Below are positions 4,031 through 12,905 of a stretch of 34,905 nt of DNA, piece after piece. Numbering within the stretch: the stretch's first letter is position 1; every line of letters starts with the position of its first letter. Made by a program: the position numbers and the translations under genes. The notes beneath the pieces are model-generated. The model had not been told where the DNA came from, made no database searches, and saw only the letters and a program-made list of their open reading frames with translations. This DNA comes from a virus: the IMG/VR virus record IMGVR_UViG_3300045242_000311, positions 1-34,905 of that record. The stretch is one strand, 5' to 3'.

Positions 4031-6107
4031 TCCCGTAAGGCGAATACTCTCCGAAGTTCGACGGCGACGTCGGCCCCTGGAATTCGTAGATCGACGGATC
4101 CGTTTGCCGCGCGATCAGGTCAACACCCAGCGCCGGCGAGACTGCCTGCTTCGATCCTCCGGAGGCGCCGCGCGTATCGAGCACCAAAGCCCACTGCGTA
4201 ACCTCGAACGTCTGCGAGACAATTCCCCAACGCTTGTGCGTGAAGCTGAACGTGTCGCCGGCCTCGAGCTGGAAGGCGGATAGCTTGCAGGGCAGCGTGA
4301 GCGTCTGCGGGAAGCGCAACCGCATTAGCGCGATCTTCTCGAGCCGTTGCGCCATCCACAGCGACGTCGTGAAGTCGAGCTGCAGCTTAGGCGCGCGAAT
4401 CACCTGGCCACCGTCTTCGGTGTTGAGATAGTTTGGTTTGCCGGCAAGTCCGTTCACCTGGTACTCCGGCGCAGATTGCTTAGTCCAGATCGTCGGCACC
4501 TGGTTAAGAGTCAGGCCGGCCGGAGGATTCGAAGGCAGATACGCCGGTATGTAGTCCGCGGGCATGGTGTTAGCCAGATCGCGCTTCGGAAGCCGGAAGT
4601 CGCCTTTCACCGTGTCGCGAAAGTCAGTATCGCCGAGCGCGATCGTTGGCGTCTGGTAGCTCCCAGCGAAGATGCGCCAGAGATCTCCGGGTGGGACACA
4701 ATAGCCAGCCATCGATCCGCAGAGCGAAGAGAGAACGGTGCCACGCGTCTGGGAATAGTCGAAGCTGCCGTCGCAGGCGTAAAGATTTTCCAGCACAGTT
4801 GAGCCATCGGCGTTGTAAATAATCGTGACCTGCTCCTCGCAGATGTTAGCCGCGGCGATCGTTGCGAAGCTGTCGATCGTCGAAGCCGCGGCGCCAAAGC
4901 CCCAATCGGAATTTTGCAGGTAATCATTCACCACGAGTGCCGAGTTCGATGGATTGATCGCATTCCAGCTTCGCCCGAGACACGTCCAGGTCACGCTGCC
5001 ATCCGTCGTTGTGGCGCCCACCGTTTTAGCAAATGCCGGCTCGCTGGCTCCTGTCGTCCCTCCGGCCGAGGTCTGCTGCTGTAGATAGCCCACCGGCGCT
5101 TCGATGATTCGGTATTGTCCAGGCGTGTAGCCCGGCAGCCAGGCGTCGTTCATCAAGCGATTGCCAACGAGATGGCCCTGCGGCGCGGCATCACTGCCGG
5201 CCGAGACGCCCACCTGGTTAAATCCGTAAGTCGTCCAGCTGCAGGTGTTGTCGGCAAGGGTGACGGGAAAAGTGAACCCGATACCTTCGAAGTTTGGGCG
5301 GCTGGCGAGCACACCGCTCGTGCCAGAGGAATTGGTCTGCACCCAGACCAATCCGTGCCCGTCGACGATATAGTTGAAATCCACGTAGCCGGTGGACGGC
5401 TGCCAGGCCGTGACCACACGCGGATCGATGATTTTCTTTCCCGTGACCAGGAACTGAAGGTTCGGGATCTGGCCGCTCGGGAACAACGCCGTAATGCCAG
5501 AGTCGTAGCGAAGAATCACATGCACTTTCGCGCATCCTTGCTGCACGCAGTTCGCGGTCCAACCGGAATCGTTGGCCGCGAGATTCGGGAAAGGCTGGCT
5601 CGCAGAATTGCGGCCGAAGTCGAACTCGAAAAACATGTGCTGCAAATAAAAGTCGATCGGGTTGCCGCCTTGCGGGTTCACATGCCAGAGCGTGCTGCCA
5701 TCCCAAATCAAATCCCCACTCGACGTCGAGGCGCCGAAGTTGTAAACCGTCCCATTGATACTCACGGCATCAAAGCTCGTGATCTCGTGGGCCGCCAGTG
5801 TGTAGATCAGATGAAGATACTGATTGGTCAGGGCGAGATTTTGCGAAGGCGGATAGCTCGCATAGGTGAGCACTCCCGCCGTTTGGAACTGACCATAGAT
5901 GACACGCCTCGGCGCGTCACCGCTCTGAAACGAGATCGAGCTTCCGGTACCTACGCTCTTAGGCGTCGAGCGTAACTCGATGCCGATGCCGCCGAGCATG
6001 GCACTTACGCCAAGCCCCGCCAGGAGGGGATTTCCGGACACAACTCCAATCGCCCCGATGGCGGCGCCCACAACGATCAGCCCAACGGCTTCAATAGTCT
6101 TTGACAT
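4002..6107 (-). CDS. Tail tip / receptor-binding region protein
   Basis: A 701-residue tail protein. The N-terminus has a glycine-rich hydrophobic stretch (residues 8-42, IVVGAAIGAIGVVSG onwards), then APRRVIYGQFQTAGVLTY, the pattern seen at the start of tail tip attachment (gpJ-type) proteins. Residues 235-295 and 323-378 are two copies of a Trp/Gly-rich module ending CSWTTYG and VTWTCLG. The second half (AGYCVPPGDLWRIFAG, RLEKIALMRLRFPQTLTLPC, LEAGDTF) matches the phage tail-hub region that follows in gpJ-like proteins. It is the last large tail gene before the lysis cassette. It should sit at the distal end of the tail and help contact the host, possibly through the repeated module. The fibronectin-type C-terminal half of lambda gpJ is missing. 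Confidence 0.85.
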   Translation of the reverse strand: MSKTIEAVGLIVVGAAIGAIGVVSGNPLLAGLGVSAMLGGIGIELRSTPKSVGTGSSISFQSGDAPRRVIYGQFQTAGVLTYASYPPSQNLALTNQYLHLIYTLAAHEITSFDAVSINGTVYNFGASTSSGDLIWDGSTLWHVNPQGGNPIDFYLQHMFFEFDFGRNSASQPFPNLAANDSGWTANCVQQGCAKVHVILRYDSGITALFPSGQIPNLQFLVTGKKIIDPRVVTAWQPSTGYVDFNYIVDGHGLVWVQTNSSGTSGVLASRPNFEGIGFTFPVTLADNTCSWTTYGFNQVGVSAGSDAAPQGHLVGNRLMNDAWLPGYTPGQYRIIEAPVGYLQQQTSAGGTTGASEPAFAKTVGATTTDGSVTWTCLGRSWNAINPSNSALVVNDYLQNSDWGFGAAASTIDSFATIAAANICEEQVTIIYNADGSTVLENLYACDGSFDYSQTRGTVLSSLCGSMAGYCVPPGDLWRIFAGSYQTPTIALGDTDFRDTVKGDFRLPKRDLANTMPADYIPAYLPSNPPAGLTLNQVPTIWTKQSAPEYQVNGLAGKPNYLNTEDGGQVIRAPKLQLDFTTSLWMAQRLEKIALMRLRFPQTLTLPCKLSAFQLEAGDTFSFTHKRWGIVSQTFEVTQWALVLDTRGASGGSKQAVSPALGVDLIARQTDPSIYEFQGPTSPSNFGEYSPYGITGVMTGVE

Positions 6108-6116
6108 TCAGCGTCC

Positions 6117-6542
6117 CTAGCCGATCTGCCACGCGCGCAGCCAATACATCATGTGAACGCCCACAACTCCGGTGCTCGACATTACGACCGCGTGACGGCC
6201 GTCGAGCGACACCACTCCGAGCGCTCCATCGGCGGTTCCGTTGTTCACGAAGACAATGTCACCGCGGCGAGCTAGGGTGGGCGTCACTTCCACCGCGCCG
6301 ATCGGCACGAGGATCCCGGCCGCGAAGGCACCCAAGTCCGGAGAAAATATGGCTTCAGCTCCTGCCTGCGTCGAGTAAGTTCCGCGATATGCGGCGCCGG
6401 GATCCACACCGACGAGCTCACGGCACCAGTGGGCGCAGAACATCGCGCAGTCGTATTGTCCCCACTGAAATGGGATTTGCGCGATGCTCTCGATGAGCTG
6501 CGCAAGTTTCCGCGGCCAGTTTTGCGATCGCTGCAGAGCCAT
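6117..6542 (-). CDS. Tail assembly protein, DUF6950/NlpC-P60-like
   Basis: A 141-residue protein with FQWGQYDCAMFCAHWCRELVG (candidate catalytic Cys32), AAYRGTYSTQAGAE and a C-terminal WLRAWQIG. This is the DUF6950 pattern, a NlpC/P60-like fold found next to tail tip genes, where such proteins act in tail assembly or local wall digestion. The His expected later could be that of GRHAVVMS, but the active site cannot be proven by eye. It lies between the tail hub protein (12-base gap) and the tail tip gene (9-base gap), the normal position. Confidence 0.82.
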   Translation of the reverse strand: MALQRSQNWPRKLAQLIESIAQIPFQWGQYDCAMFCAHWCRELVGVDPGAAYRGTYSTQAGAEAIFSPDLGAFAAGILVPIGAVEVTPTLARRGDIVFVNNGTADGALGVVSLDGRHAVVMSSTGVVGVHMMYWLRAWQIG

Positions 6543-6554
6543 GCCGAAGGGTTC

Positions 6555-7490
6555 TTAACCGTGAACGATGATCCCGCAGGCGGCACGATAGATTTGAATC
6601 TGGATCGGAGTCCCGCCGCTGGGAAAGCTGTAGAACGTAACCCTGGTCATAATCGAGCAAGTACCTCGACTCCTGCCGGTCACGATCCCGGTGGAAGGAT
6701 CCACCGTCGCGATCGCTGGATTCGAGCTGGCCAGAAGATTGGTGAAATTCGCTCCGCTGCCGCCTCCTGGATGCGAATACGTCGTGCCATCGCTGTAGAC
6801 CATCGTCACCGTAATCTGTTGGGTCCCTCCCACCGCGATATCGGCGCCTTGTGGCGACATCGTCAGAAAGTTTGGATAGGTGGAAGAGTTGGGGCCTGGC
6901 GACGGCCAAAACAAGTTCTGATTGGCGAGCGCCTGCACAAAGCTGAAGCCCAGATCGCCGGGATGGATGATCTGCTGATCGGTATCGTTGAACCGGCGCT
7001 CCGGCGCTAGGTTAAGTGAGAGCAGCGGATTTTCGCACGTGATCAGGATCTCGCAGGTGTCTCCCATGTCGCTGCACGTGGGAACATCGAGAGCGCCGCC
7101 GAAGACCTGATTCGGATCGAGGATCAGGTTTCCATTCGTATCAAGAAATCCCAGCCATAGAGTCGCGGTGCCGGTGATCCGCACCTGGTTGATGGCATCG
7201 AGCACCAACTCCGAAGGAATACCTGAGAGCGAAAGCGTTATGTTTTGCGCCTGAACCTTAGTGGTCTGCGGAACTGCCGAAACCTTCGCCAGCCATCCGA
7301 GCCCGATAAAGGTTTGCCCATAAGGAAAAGTTGAAAGCGGATTTGCCGGCGGTCCCGCGGGCGTGAGCTTGCCCACTCCGCAAAAGAGATAGAGCGTCTC
7401 GTTGGCGAAAGCAAGCTGCGCAAAGAGCACCGGAGAACATTGCCCGGCCGTCAGCTGCGCGAGAAAGGATGAAGAGAGAGTGCGAGGCAC
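6555..7490 (-). CDS. Tail hub protein with C-terminal Ig-like (Big_2) domain
   Basis: A 311-residue protein. Residues 1-195 carry the conserved phage tail pattern: FIGLGWLAKVSAVPQTT, ITLSLSGIPSELVLDAI, LWLGFLDTNGNLILDPNQVF, TCENPLLSLNL, ERRFNDTDQQIIHPGDLGFS. Residues about 208-285 form a bacterial Ig-like type 2 domain (MSPQGADIAVGGTQQITVT, ASSNPAIATVDPSTGIVTG). Such Ig domains are common virion add-ons for weak surface binding. The start is GTG at 7490, chosen because the conserved region begins just after it; the ribosome binding site is weak. Confidence 0.82.
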   Translation of the reverse strand: MPRTLSSSFLAQLTAGQCSPVLFAQLAFANETLYLFCGVGKLTPAGPPANPLSTFPYGQTFIGLGWLAKVSAVPQTTKVQAQNITLSLSGIPSELVLDAINQVRITGTATLWLGFLDTNGNLILDPNQVFGGALDVPTCSDMGDTCEILITCENPLLSLNLAPERRFNDTDQQIIHPGDLGFSFVQALANQNLFWPSPGPNSSTYPNFLTMSPQGADIAVGGTQQITVTMVYSDGTTYSHPGGGSGANFTNLLASSNPAIATVDPSTGIVTGRSRGTCSIMTRVTFYSFPSGGTPIQIQIYRAACGIIVHG

Positions 7491-7534
7491 GGGAATTCGA
7501 TAGCTTTCGGCTTAGGGAAGGGAAGAGCTAGTGT

Positions 7535-7789
7535 TTATGAGGTTCCGGCGCCAACGTCGTTTCCGATATCGAGGCCTGCCGGCGAGCTCGTCATCTTCCT
7601 CAAAGCTAAGCAAGAATGACCCGCCTGCGCAGCCACAATCCATGCGTTCTTAACCTGCGAAGCTTGCTCATCCCAGGACGTCGGCGACGTCGGCGAAGCA
7701 ATCCACGGGCGCATATTATCGAGAAAAGCTTCATAGGCCGCGCGGCCGGCAGCGACCTCGGCGTCACCTGGCAATGGTCCGAGTCCCAC
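7535..7789 (-). CDS. Small tail-region hypothetical protein
   Basis: An 84-residue protein starting with GTG (VGLGPLPGDAEVAAGRAAYE). The GTG is 1 base after the upstream stop codon and has AAGGAGG upstream inside the previous gene, which decides this start over longer frames. A helical middle (AYEAFLDNMRPWIAS, WDEQASQVKNAWIVAAQAG) suggests a compact helical protein. It lies between two tail structural genes and is probably a small tail component or assembly factor. Family not recognised. Confidence 0.65.
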   Translation of the reverse strand: MGLGPLPGDAEVAAGRAAYEAFLDNMRPWIASPTSPTSWDEQASQVKNAWIVAAQAGHSCLALRKMTSSPAGLDIGNDVGAGTS

Positions 7790-7790
7790 T

Positions 7791-8537
7791 TTAGATCGCC
7801 TCCTTCGCTTTGAAGCTGATCGTGTACATGCGATTGCGATCAACCTTCGGAGTCACCGTGTTTTCCTGCATGCGGAAAGTTCCAACACAGTTCGCAATCA
7901 CGATCGCTGTTCCGTCGCTCAGCGTCTCGCGGATGTTAGGAAAGATCGAGAGCGCCACGGCGCCCCCAGCGCTCGATGCTGCGTTCTGCAAAACCTTGTA
8001 GAGTCGCTTAGGCTGCCCAGCGCCCGCGCTCACCTGCAGATAATCGCCGGCAACGGCCCAGTTCGCGAGCGGACCAGCCGCGCCGCGCAGATTGAGACTG
8101 TTGCTTCCGTTGGCGTTGCTTCCGCTGATGACCGGACTTCCACTCCACAGGCCTTGATTGCTCGGCCGGTTGTAGTCTCCCATCTCGAACGTGCCGTACT
8201 TTCCAAATAGGGAACCGAGAAACGCGATCCACTGCTCCGCCTCCGCATAGGGCATGGGAGGCAGGTTCGCCTCGATCGTGAACATCTGCCCTGGCCACTG
8301 CTGCTCCTGCTGCCCAAACGTGAAAGGCGAAACCGTTTCGCCCACGTCGTTCACCATGGCGAGCGTGAAATCCTGCGGACCGATGCCGGTGATCGCCGGC
8401 GGTGTTACGGGATAAACGATTGAGCTCACTGGAATCGGAACTTCAAAGATGAGACAGTCTTGCGTGTCGCGAATGCCTCCCGTGCCAACCGTGGGCACTT
8501 CGAAGATGAGGCAGTCCTGCGTATCACGGATGGCCAT
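7791..8537 (-). CDS. Distal tail structural protein with duplicated N-terminal motif
   Basis: A 248-residue protein. The core has WPGQMFTIEANLPPMPYAEA and WIAFLGSLFGKYGTFEMGDY, then ANWAVAGDYLQVSAG, RLYKVLQ, FPNIRETLSDGTAIVIANCV and MYTISFKAKEAI, a pattern recurring in tail genes between the tape measure and hub. The N-terminus carries the 13-residue motif IRDTQDCLIFEVP twice (about residues 3-15 and 22-34). The two DNA copies differ at several synonymous positions. It is probably part of the tail tip complex. A distal-tail (Dit-like) role is inferred from position. Confidence 0.78.
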   Translation of the reverse strand: MAIRDTQDCLIFEVPTVGTGGIRDTQDCLIFEVPIPVSSIVYPVTPPAITGIGPQDFTLAMVNDVGETVSPFTFGQQEQQWPGQMFTIEANLPPMPYAEAEQWIAFLGSLFGKYGTFEMGDYNRPSNQGLWSGSPVISGSNANGSNSLNLRGAAGPLANWAVAGDYLQVSAGAGQPKRLYKVLQNAASSAGGAVALSIFPNIRETLSDGTAIVIANCVGTFRMQENTVTPKVDRNRMYTISFKAKEAI

Positions 8538-8543
8538 GAAAAG

Positions 8544-9674
8544 CTACGCGGTTTCGTACTTGTAGGGCTGGGCCGTATCAGCTCCAGCGGCCGTCCACGG
8601 CAAGATCGTGGCCGGATCGTCGGCTATGCAGCAATCAATGAAGGCGTAAGTGGACCCGATGGTTAAGATTCCTCCGGCAACGCCCGCCGTGGCGCCTTGC
8701 GATGCACCAATCTCGACCGACCGCGTGGCGCCGTCATCCTTGCGCATCCGGAAGCGCGCGACCACCATCGCCGGAGCTGCGGTAAAACCCGCGCTGGGCA
8801 CGGCATAGGAATCCTGCAGCCCGATCGTGGCCCCAGAAACGTAGCTCGTATCGTCATCCGGAGGATCATCGTCAACACACTGCCAGTTCGCGGCCGCCCC
8901 GTTGGGTGTCCATTGAGTAAAGGCGCCGGCGCCGCTCGCCAATTTCGTTACCATCCTGCTGTCAGTTCCGAGCGCCGCGTTCTGCGTGCCGCCCGTCGAA
9001 TCCCATACTCGAAAGTCGTCCATATAAAATCTGGATCCGCCCAGCCCGCTGTTGTCGAGATCGCCGATCGCTACTTGGTTGAAGTAGGCGTTCGCAGTGG
9101 ACTGCGTATTGATGCCGCTCGCGTTGATGATCTGAGCACCGTTCATCCAGACCTGTGCGGTGACAGAAGCGCCAACGGGAATCGAGCATTCGAAGGACGG
9201 GTAACTGTTGGCCATCACTACTCCCGGCCCGGTTTGGTAAATGACGGTGCCCCCCGTATAGCTCCCCGTCAGGATTCCGACCGCACCATTTTGAAAGACG
9301 ATGAGGGACCACTGAGGACTTCCGTTATCGAGCACAGAGAAGAATGGATTTCCGCGAGTGCCGTTGCCACCAAGGCCGTTGCCGAAGTAGACGGCGATCT
9401 TCGGGATCGCCGACGCGGTAATATTTACCCCAAGGTTCTTTCGCACCCACGTGTTGCCGGAGAATTGAATGCCCTGACCAGGCAGCCCTGCAGGGGGCGC
9501 AAAACGCGCATAGGCCGAAGAGTAGGCAGGCGTCCCCTGGACGGTGTCGTACATCTTTGTCGCTGTGTTGTAGTTGTCGAACGAATCGCAGAATTGGTAA
9601 ATCTGGCACCTCTGCGCACGCGCGATCAGACGCTTCGCGTCGAGCACCGCGGCGTCCCAGGAAGGGGTTCTCAT
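8544..9674 (-). CDS. LamG-like virion surface protein
   Basis: A 376-residue protein with the features of a concanavalin/LamG jelly roll: FCDSFDNYNTATKMYDTVQG near the start, GIQFSGNTWVRKNLG, SLIVFQNGAVGILTGSY, IPVGASVTAQVWMNGAQI, and the closing FYMDDFRVWDSTGG. The C-terminal part (ARFRMRKDDGATRSVEIGAS, YAFIDCCIADDP) is a separate beta domain common in phage structural proteins. It lies between the tape measure region and distal tail genes. Such proteins often bind sugars on the host surface. The start at 9674 faces the divergent plus-strand island. Confidence 0.75.
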   Translation of the reverse strand: MRTPSWDAAVLDAKRLIARAQRCQIYQFCDSFDNYNTATKMYDTVQGTPAYSSAYARFAPPAGLPGQGIQFSGNTWVRKNLGVNITASAIPKIAVYFGNGLGGNGTRGNPFFSVLDNGSPQWSLIVFQNGAVGILTGSYTGGTVIYQTGPGVVMANSYPSFECSIPVGASVTAQVWMNGAQIINASGINTQSTANAYFNQVAIGDLDNSGLGGSRFYMDDFRVWDSTGGTQNAALGTDSRMVTKLASGAGAFTQWTPNGAAANWQCVDDDPPDDDTSYVSGATIGLQDSYAVPSAGFTAAPAMVVARFRMRKDDGATRSVEIGASQGATAGVAGGILTIGSTYAFIDCCIADDPATILPWTAAGADTAQPYKYETA

Positions 9675-9724
9675 AAAGTTATGGCTCTTTGGTGGGGTTG
9701 ACGGTGAGGCTAGACGGTGGAAAC

Positions 9725-10225
9725 ATGCTGGGCGCTATGAAAGTCGCTGCCACTCTGCTCTTCGTCCTGGCCATCCCGTCAGTCTGGGCTCAGGGTCCGA
9801 TGGTTTTTATCAACGGCAACACCGGCCTCTCCGGAGGCAGCAGTGCAGTTGCGATCGGCGGAATCGGCGTGGGCGGATCGTCCATTTCGAAGCACGATAA
9901 GACGGCAGAGATGGCTCGCGTGATGCTCAAGTCCTGCCCGGAAGTCTCGCTCACTGTGAACGATTCAGACTCCCACAGCGATTACCTCATGGTGCTCAGC
10001 CGCGACGAAGGCACCTTCGGAAGCTCAACCCATCAGATCATGGTTCTGCGGCCAGATAAGTCCGTACTCTTCGCCAGCAATCAGAGTTCGGTGCCTCGCG
10101 CGACCAAACAGAGCTGCAAAGCGATCATGGCCGACTGGAAGAACCGAAGGCCTCACACAATTGACTCGAGCTATCCACCATCGACGTGGAACATAACCAA
10201 GCCGGTAAAGGAGGAAAAACATTGA
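9725..10225 (+). CDS. Plus-strand moron: secreted hypothetical protein
   Basis: A 166-residue protein with a clear Sec signal peptide (MKVAATLLFVLAIPSVWA, cleavage likely before QG). A glycine-rich segment (GNTGLSGGSSAVAIGGIGVGG) follows, then a domain with CPEVSLTVNDSDSHSDYLMV, IMVLRPDKSVLFAS and KQSCKAIMADW, whose two Cys may form a disulfide. The style matches small periplasmic proteins of acidobacterial chromosomes, so host origin is plausible. The start at 9725 is chosen for the GGTGG upstream; an internal ATG at 9737 also fits. The gene overlaps the next by 4 bases. It is probably expressed in the lysogen. Function unknown. Confidence 0.75.
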   Translation: MLGAMKVAATLLFVLAIPSVWAQGPMVFINGNTGLSGGSSAVAIGGIGVGGSSISKHDKTAEMARVMLKSCPEVSLTVNDSDSHSDYLMVLSRDEGTFGSSTHQIMVLRPDKSVLFASNQSSVPRATKQSCKAIMADWKNRRPHTIDSSYPPSTWNITKPVKEEKH

Positions 10226-10497
10226 GCGATGAATCTGATTTGCGCGATTTTTGCCCGAACTGTGGCAGCGTCGGATATCCGGAGCTTCAGAAGTCGGGAT
10301 CGACCTTTGTCGAGGTCATACTTTGGCTTTTGTTTTTGGTGCCAGGCATCATCTACTCAATCTGGCGTGCTTCCAGTAAGCGATTGGTTTGCTCAACATG
10401 TGAGCATGCCGGAACGATCCCGATTGATTCGCCAGTTGCGCAGGCAGCACTGGCAAAGCTTGGCACTAATAGCCATCTCCCGCAATCGACCGATTAA
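10222..10497 (+). CDS. Plus-strand moron: zinc-ribbon membrane protein, TTG start
   Basis: A 91-residue protein with FCPNCGSVG near the N-terminus and LVCSTCEHAG after the membrane segment (EVILWLLFLVPGIIYSIW), so the two Cys pairs could make one zinc ribbon around a hydrophobic hairpin. The start is TTG at 10222, decided by AAGGAGG 8 bases upstream and the TTGA overlap with the preceding stop. A longer frame from 10186 would ignore that site. The stop overlaps the tape-measure stop by 4 bases on the opposite strand (TTAA). It is co-transcribed with the secreted protein before it. Function unknown. Confidence 0.7.
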   Translation: MSDESDLRDFCPNCGSVGYPELQKSGSTFVEVILWLLFLVPGIIYSIWRASSKRLVCSTCEHAGTIPIDSPVAQAALAKLGTNSHLPQSTD

Positions 10498-12875
10498 CCC
10501 CCCAGAGATCGCCGCCGAATCTCGCTGAAATTGGCGAGCGCTTCGCCGATGATCGCCGGCTTCATCGAATTCATCATGCGAGCGGCTTCGGCTTTTCGCA
10601 TCAGATCGTCAGTCACCACAGCTCCCCGCATATCGTAATAGTGACTGTCGCCGCTGCCGCGCAGCGAGGCCGCTGGCGTCACTGAGCTTCCTCCCGGAAG
10701 ATTAACCAGCTCGGGCCCGCGCTCGCCCACCCAAGCAAAACCACCGGGAGCGAAATCGGTGCCACTGGCAAATCCCGCAACAGATCCGGAAGCGGCGGCT
10801 CCAGCAAATGCTGATGCCCCTCCCGCAGCCGAGGATGCGGTCAAGGCTGCGGTAAGCCCAACCAGAGCTCCTGTGTTCCCTAAGAGCGCAGTCGTGTTAG
10901 CCGACAGAGCCACAGACTGAGCCGTCTGTCCGGGCTTCGGAATGAGGTTCGGAATCAGTTTGTCGAGGCCCAGGCTCTTTCCCGCGCCGGTGCCAGAGAT
11001 CATCTGAAAGAGTTGGGCAACGTCTTTTTGGAGCATGAACTTGAAGGCCTCTTCCGTCAGACTGCGGAAAAGATCCTTCCAGTTTGCTTTACTGGTAAAG
11101 ACCGCCTTCGTGAGCTCGTCTTCGAAGCCCTTTAACCCTTGGTTCAATAGATCGAACGCGAACTTTCCATTTTGCGCGCTCTCGACCTGAATCTGCAGAA
11201 AAAATGCCTGCACTCCGTCCCTGGCTGAAGTGGAATGTGAGAGCAGTTTTTCAAGCTTTTTAGACATTTCCTGCAGGTGGAGTTCTTCCTTCGTCGCGGC
11301 TTGATTTACCTTTGCTATTGCCGCGGCGAACGCCTCCTGAGCCTGCGCTGAGCTCTTCAGAGCATCTGGCATCGAATCGAAGGCGATGTGCAGTTCCTGA
11401 ATTTTAAGGGCGAGCTCTTCTGCTGGAGTGATTGAATCGAGAAAGACCTGCCTTACCAGATTCTGCTGAGCTACAGTGTCTTTACTGAACGCATCGAGCT
11501 GCGCTCCCGCTGTTCCACCCGCACCGAGCGTGGGAATAACCGGAGTCGTCGTCGTGGATAAGCCAGGGACTGTTGTCCCCGTAAACGGTCCGCCGGGCAG
11601 CTTATCGGGCAATTGCTTCGCGAGGATGTCGCCTTCGAGCTTCAACTTCAACTGATCCAGCTTTCGCTCGTACACATCGAGCGATTCGGAAGCCTTGCCA
11701 AAATCAAATCCGCTAATCAGGCCGCGTTGAGCGGCAACGCCGATCGCAAGGAAATCGGTAGCAGCCTTGCCACGCAGTCCCTCGATCTCCAAATCAAGCT
11801 TTTTGAGTGGGTCGGTTTCAGGCTGCAGCTTTTTTAGCCCGTCACGCATGACATTTTGCAGTGAGCTTATCGATGCCTGCGCCTTTTCCTGTTCAGCACG
11901 CAGCGAAGCTGCAGCGTTCGCCCTCTCTAGCTCACCGCGATCCTTCTCGATTCCGAGTGCACGATTGAGTAAGTCTATCCACCGCTGAACAGCCGCAAGC
12001 TGCTCGGGAGCGATGCTGCTCACGCCAGCCGCTTGCGCTCCCGTGGAATTGCCCATCGCATCGAAGGTTTCGATCAACCTCGCCTCTTCGATAGCTTTCT
12101 GTCGCTGCATCTCACTTAGCTTCTGAGTGGCGAGCGCAAGATCATCCTGGAATACCTTCATTGCCTCGTGCGTGCCGTGGAGCGCGTCCAAACGAAAAGC
12201 GGCATCAATCTCAGTCTTCAAGTTGCCGAATTGTTCGTTTAAATGTTCCACCTCGAGGCTGGCATCGCTTGTGAAGCTCTGATGGAACAGATCGCCGATA
12301 CCAGCTTTGATGAGCGTCCAGGTGCCGGCCGCTTCCTCGGCTTTTTTATTTTCGTTATCGATCGCCGCGGCAATCTGATCGAAGGCTTTACGGGCTTCGT
12401 CTGCGCCGGTCATAGCGGCCTTAGTGAATGCGCTGATCCCGTTCGCTTCGGCGATCTTGCGCTGGTAGCTATCGGCGACGGATTCGATGATGGTCTCGGT
12501 TTTCTCTGTTGCCGCCTTCCACTCTTCCTGCGCCTTTTGTGCCTTCTCGATGCTCCGCTCGACTTTCTCTATTGCTTCAACGCCGATCGTGGCCAGCGCT
12601 CCGAAGACAGCGCCGCCGAGCACGCTCTGCAGCGCCGTAGCGAGGCTAGGGAACTCCTGCGTGAGTATCCGCGTGAGCGGCCGCGATACATGGATCCCAA
12701 GCGCTTCATCGATCAGACGGAAGGATTCGGCCCCCTCGCGCGAGGAGCGCTTCATCTCGGCCGACATCCCGAGCGTCTGCGAGTTCAGGATCCGGAAAGC
12801 TTCAGGCGCGTCCTTCTGCAGCGCAGAAAGATCGAGGCCGAAGCCCACCATCAGGTTTGCTAAATTGTTCGACAC
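10494..12875 (-). CDS. Tail tape measure protein
   Basis: A 793-residue protein, the largest in the window, rich in long coiled-coil helices (for example EKVERSIEKAQKAQEEWKAA and DPLKKLDLEIEGLRGKAATD). Hydrophobic helices are seen near residue 90 (VLGGAVFGALATIGVEAI) and near residues 690-720. The C-terminus FAPGGFAWVGERGPELVNLP is the usual tape-measure ending. These proteins set tail length and are ejected to help DNA cross the membrane. It lies downstream of the tail tube and chaperone genes as expected, though separated from them by the gp10-like and two small genes. The start codon is GTG. Confidence 0.93.
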   Translation of the reverse strand: MSNNLANLMVGFGLDLSALQKDAPEAFRILNSQTLGMSAEMKRSSREGAESFRLIDEALGIHVSRPLTRILTQEFPSLATALQSVLGGAVFGALATIGVEAIEKVERSIEKAQKAQEEWKAATEKTETIIESVADSYQRKIAEANGISAFTKAAMTGADEARKAFDQIAAAIDNENKKAEEAAGTWTLIKAGIGDLFHQSFTSDASLEVEHLNEQFGNLKTEIDAAFRLDALHGTHEAMKVFQDDLALATQKLSEMQRQKAIEEARLIETFDAMGNSTGAQAAGVSSIAPEQLAAVQRWIDLLNRALGIEKDRGELERANAAASLRAEQEKAQASISSLQNVMRDGLKKLQPETDPLKKLDLEIEGLRGKAATDFLAIGVAAQRGLISGFDFGKASESLDVYERKLDQLKLKLEGDILAKQLPDKLPGGPFTGTTVPGLSTTTTPVIPTLGAGGTAGAQLDAFSKDTVAQQNLVRQVFLDSITPAEELALKIQELHIAFDSMPDALKSSAQAQEAFAAAIAKVNQAATKEELHLQEMSKKLEKLLSHSTSARDGVQAFFLQIQVESAQNGKFAFDLLNQGLKGFEDELTKAVFTSKANWKDLFRSLTEEAFKFMLQKDVAQLFQMISGTGAGKSLGLDKLIPNLIPKPGQTAQSVALSANTTALLGNTGALVGLTAALTASSAAGGASAFAGAAASGSVAGFASGTDFAPGGFAWVGERGPELVNLPGGSSVTPAASLRGSGDSHYYDMRGAVVTDDLMRKAEAARMMNSMKPAIIGEALANFSEIRRRSLGG

Positions 12876-12905
12876 GAAGATTTCTTGGTTTAAACTAGCG
12901 AGGTC

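Noticed and set aside
8697-9701. 334-residue plus-strand open frame
   Set aside because: It is antisense to the LamG-like gene, Arg/Val/Asp-rich without domains, and has no ribosome binding site.
9698-9703. TTGACG as a -35 box for the secreted moron
   Set aside because: There is no room for a -10 box before the ribosome binding site and start at 9725.
10229-10528. Alternative 99-residue plus-strand frame in the second moron gene
   Set aside because: It overlaps the zinc-ribbon frame, lacks the well-placed AAGGAGG start and runs into the tape measure gene.
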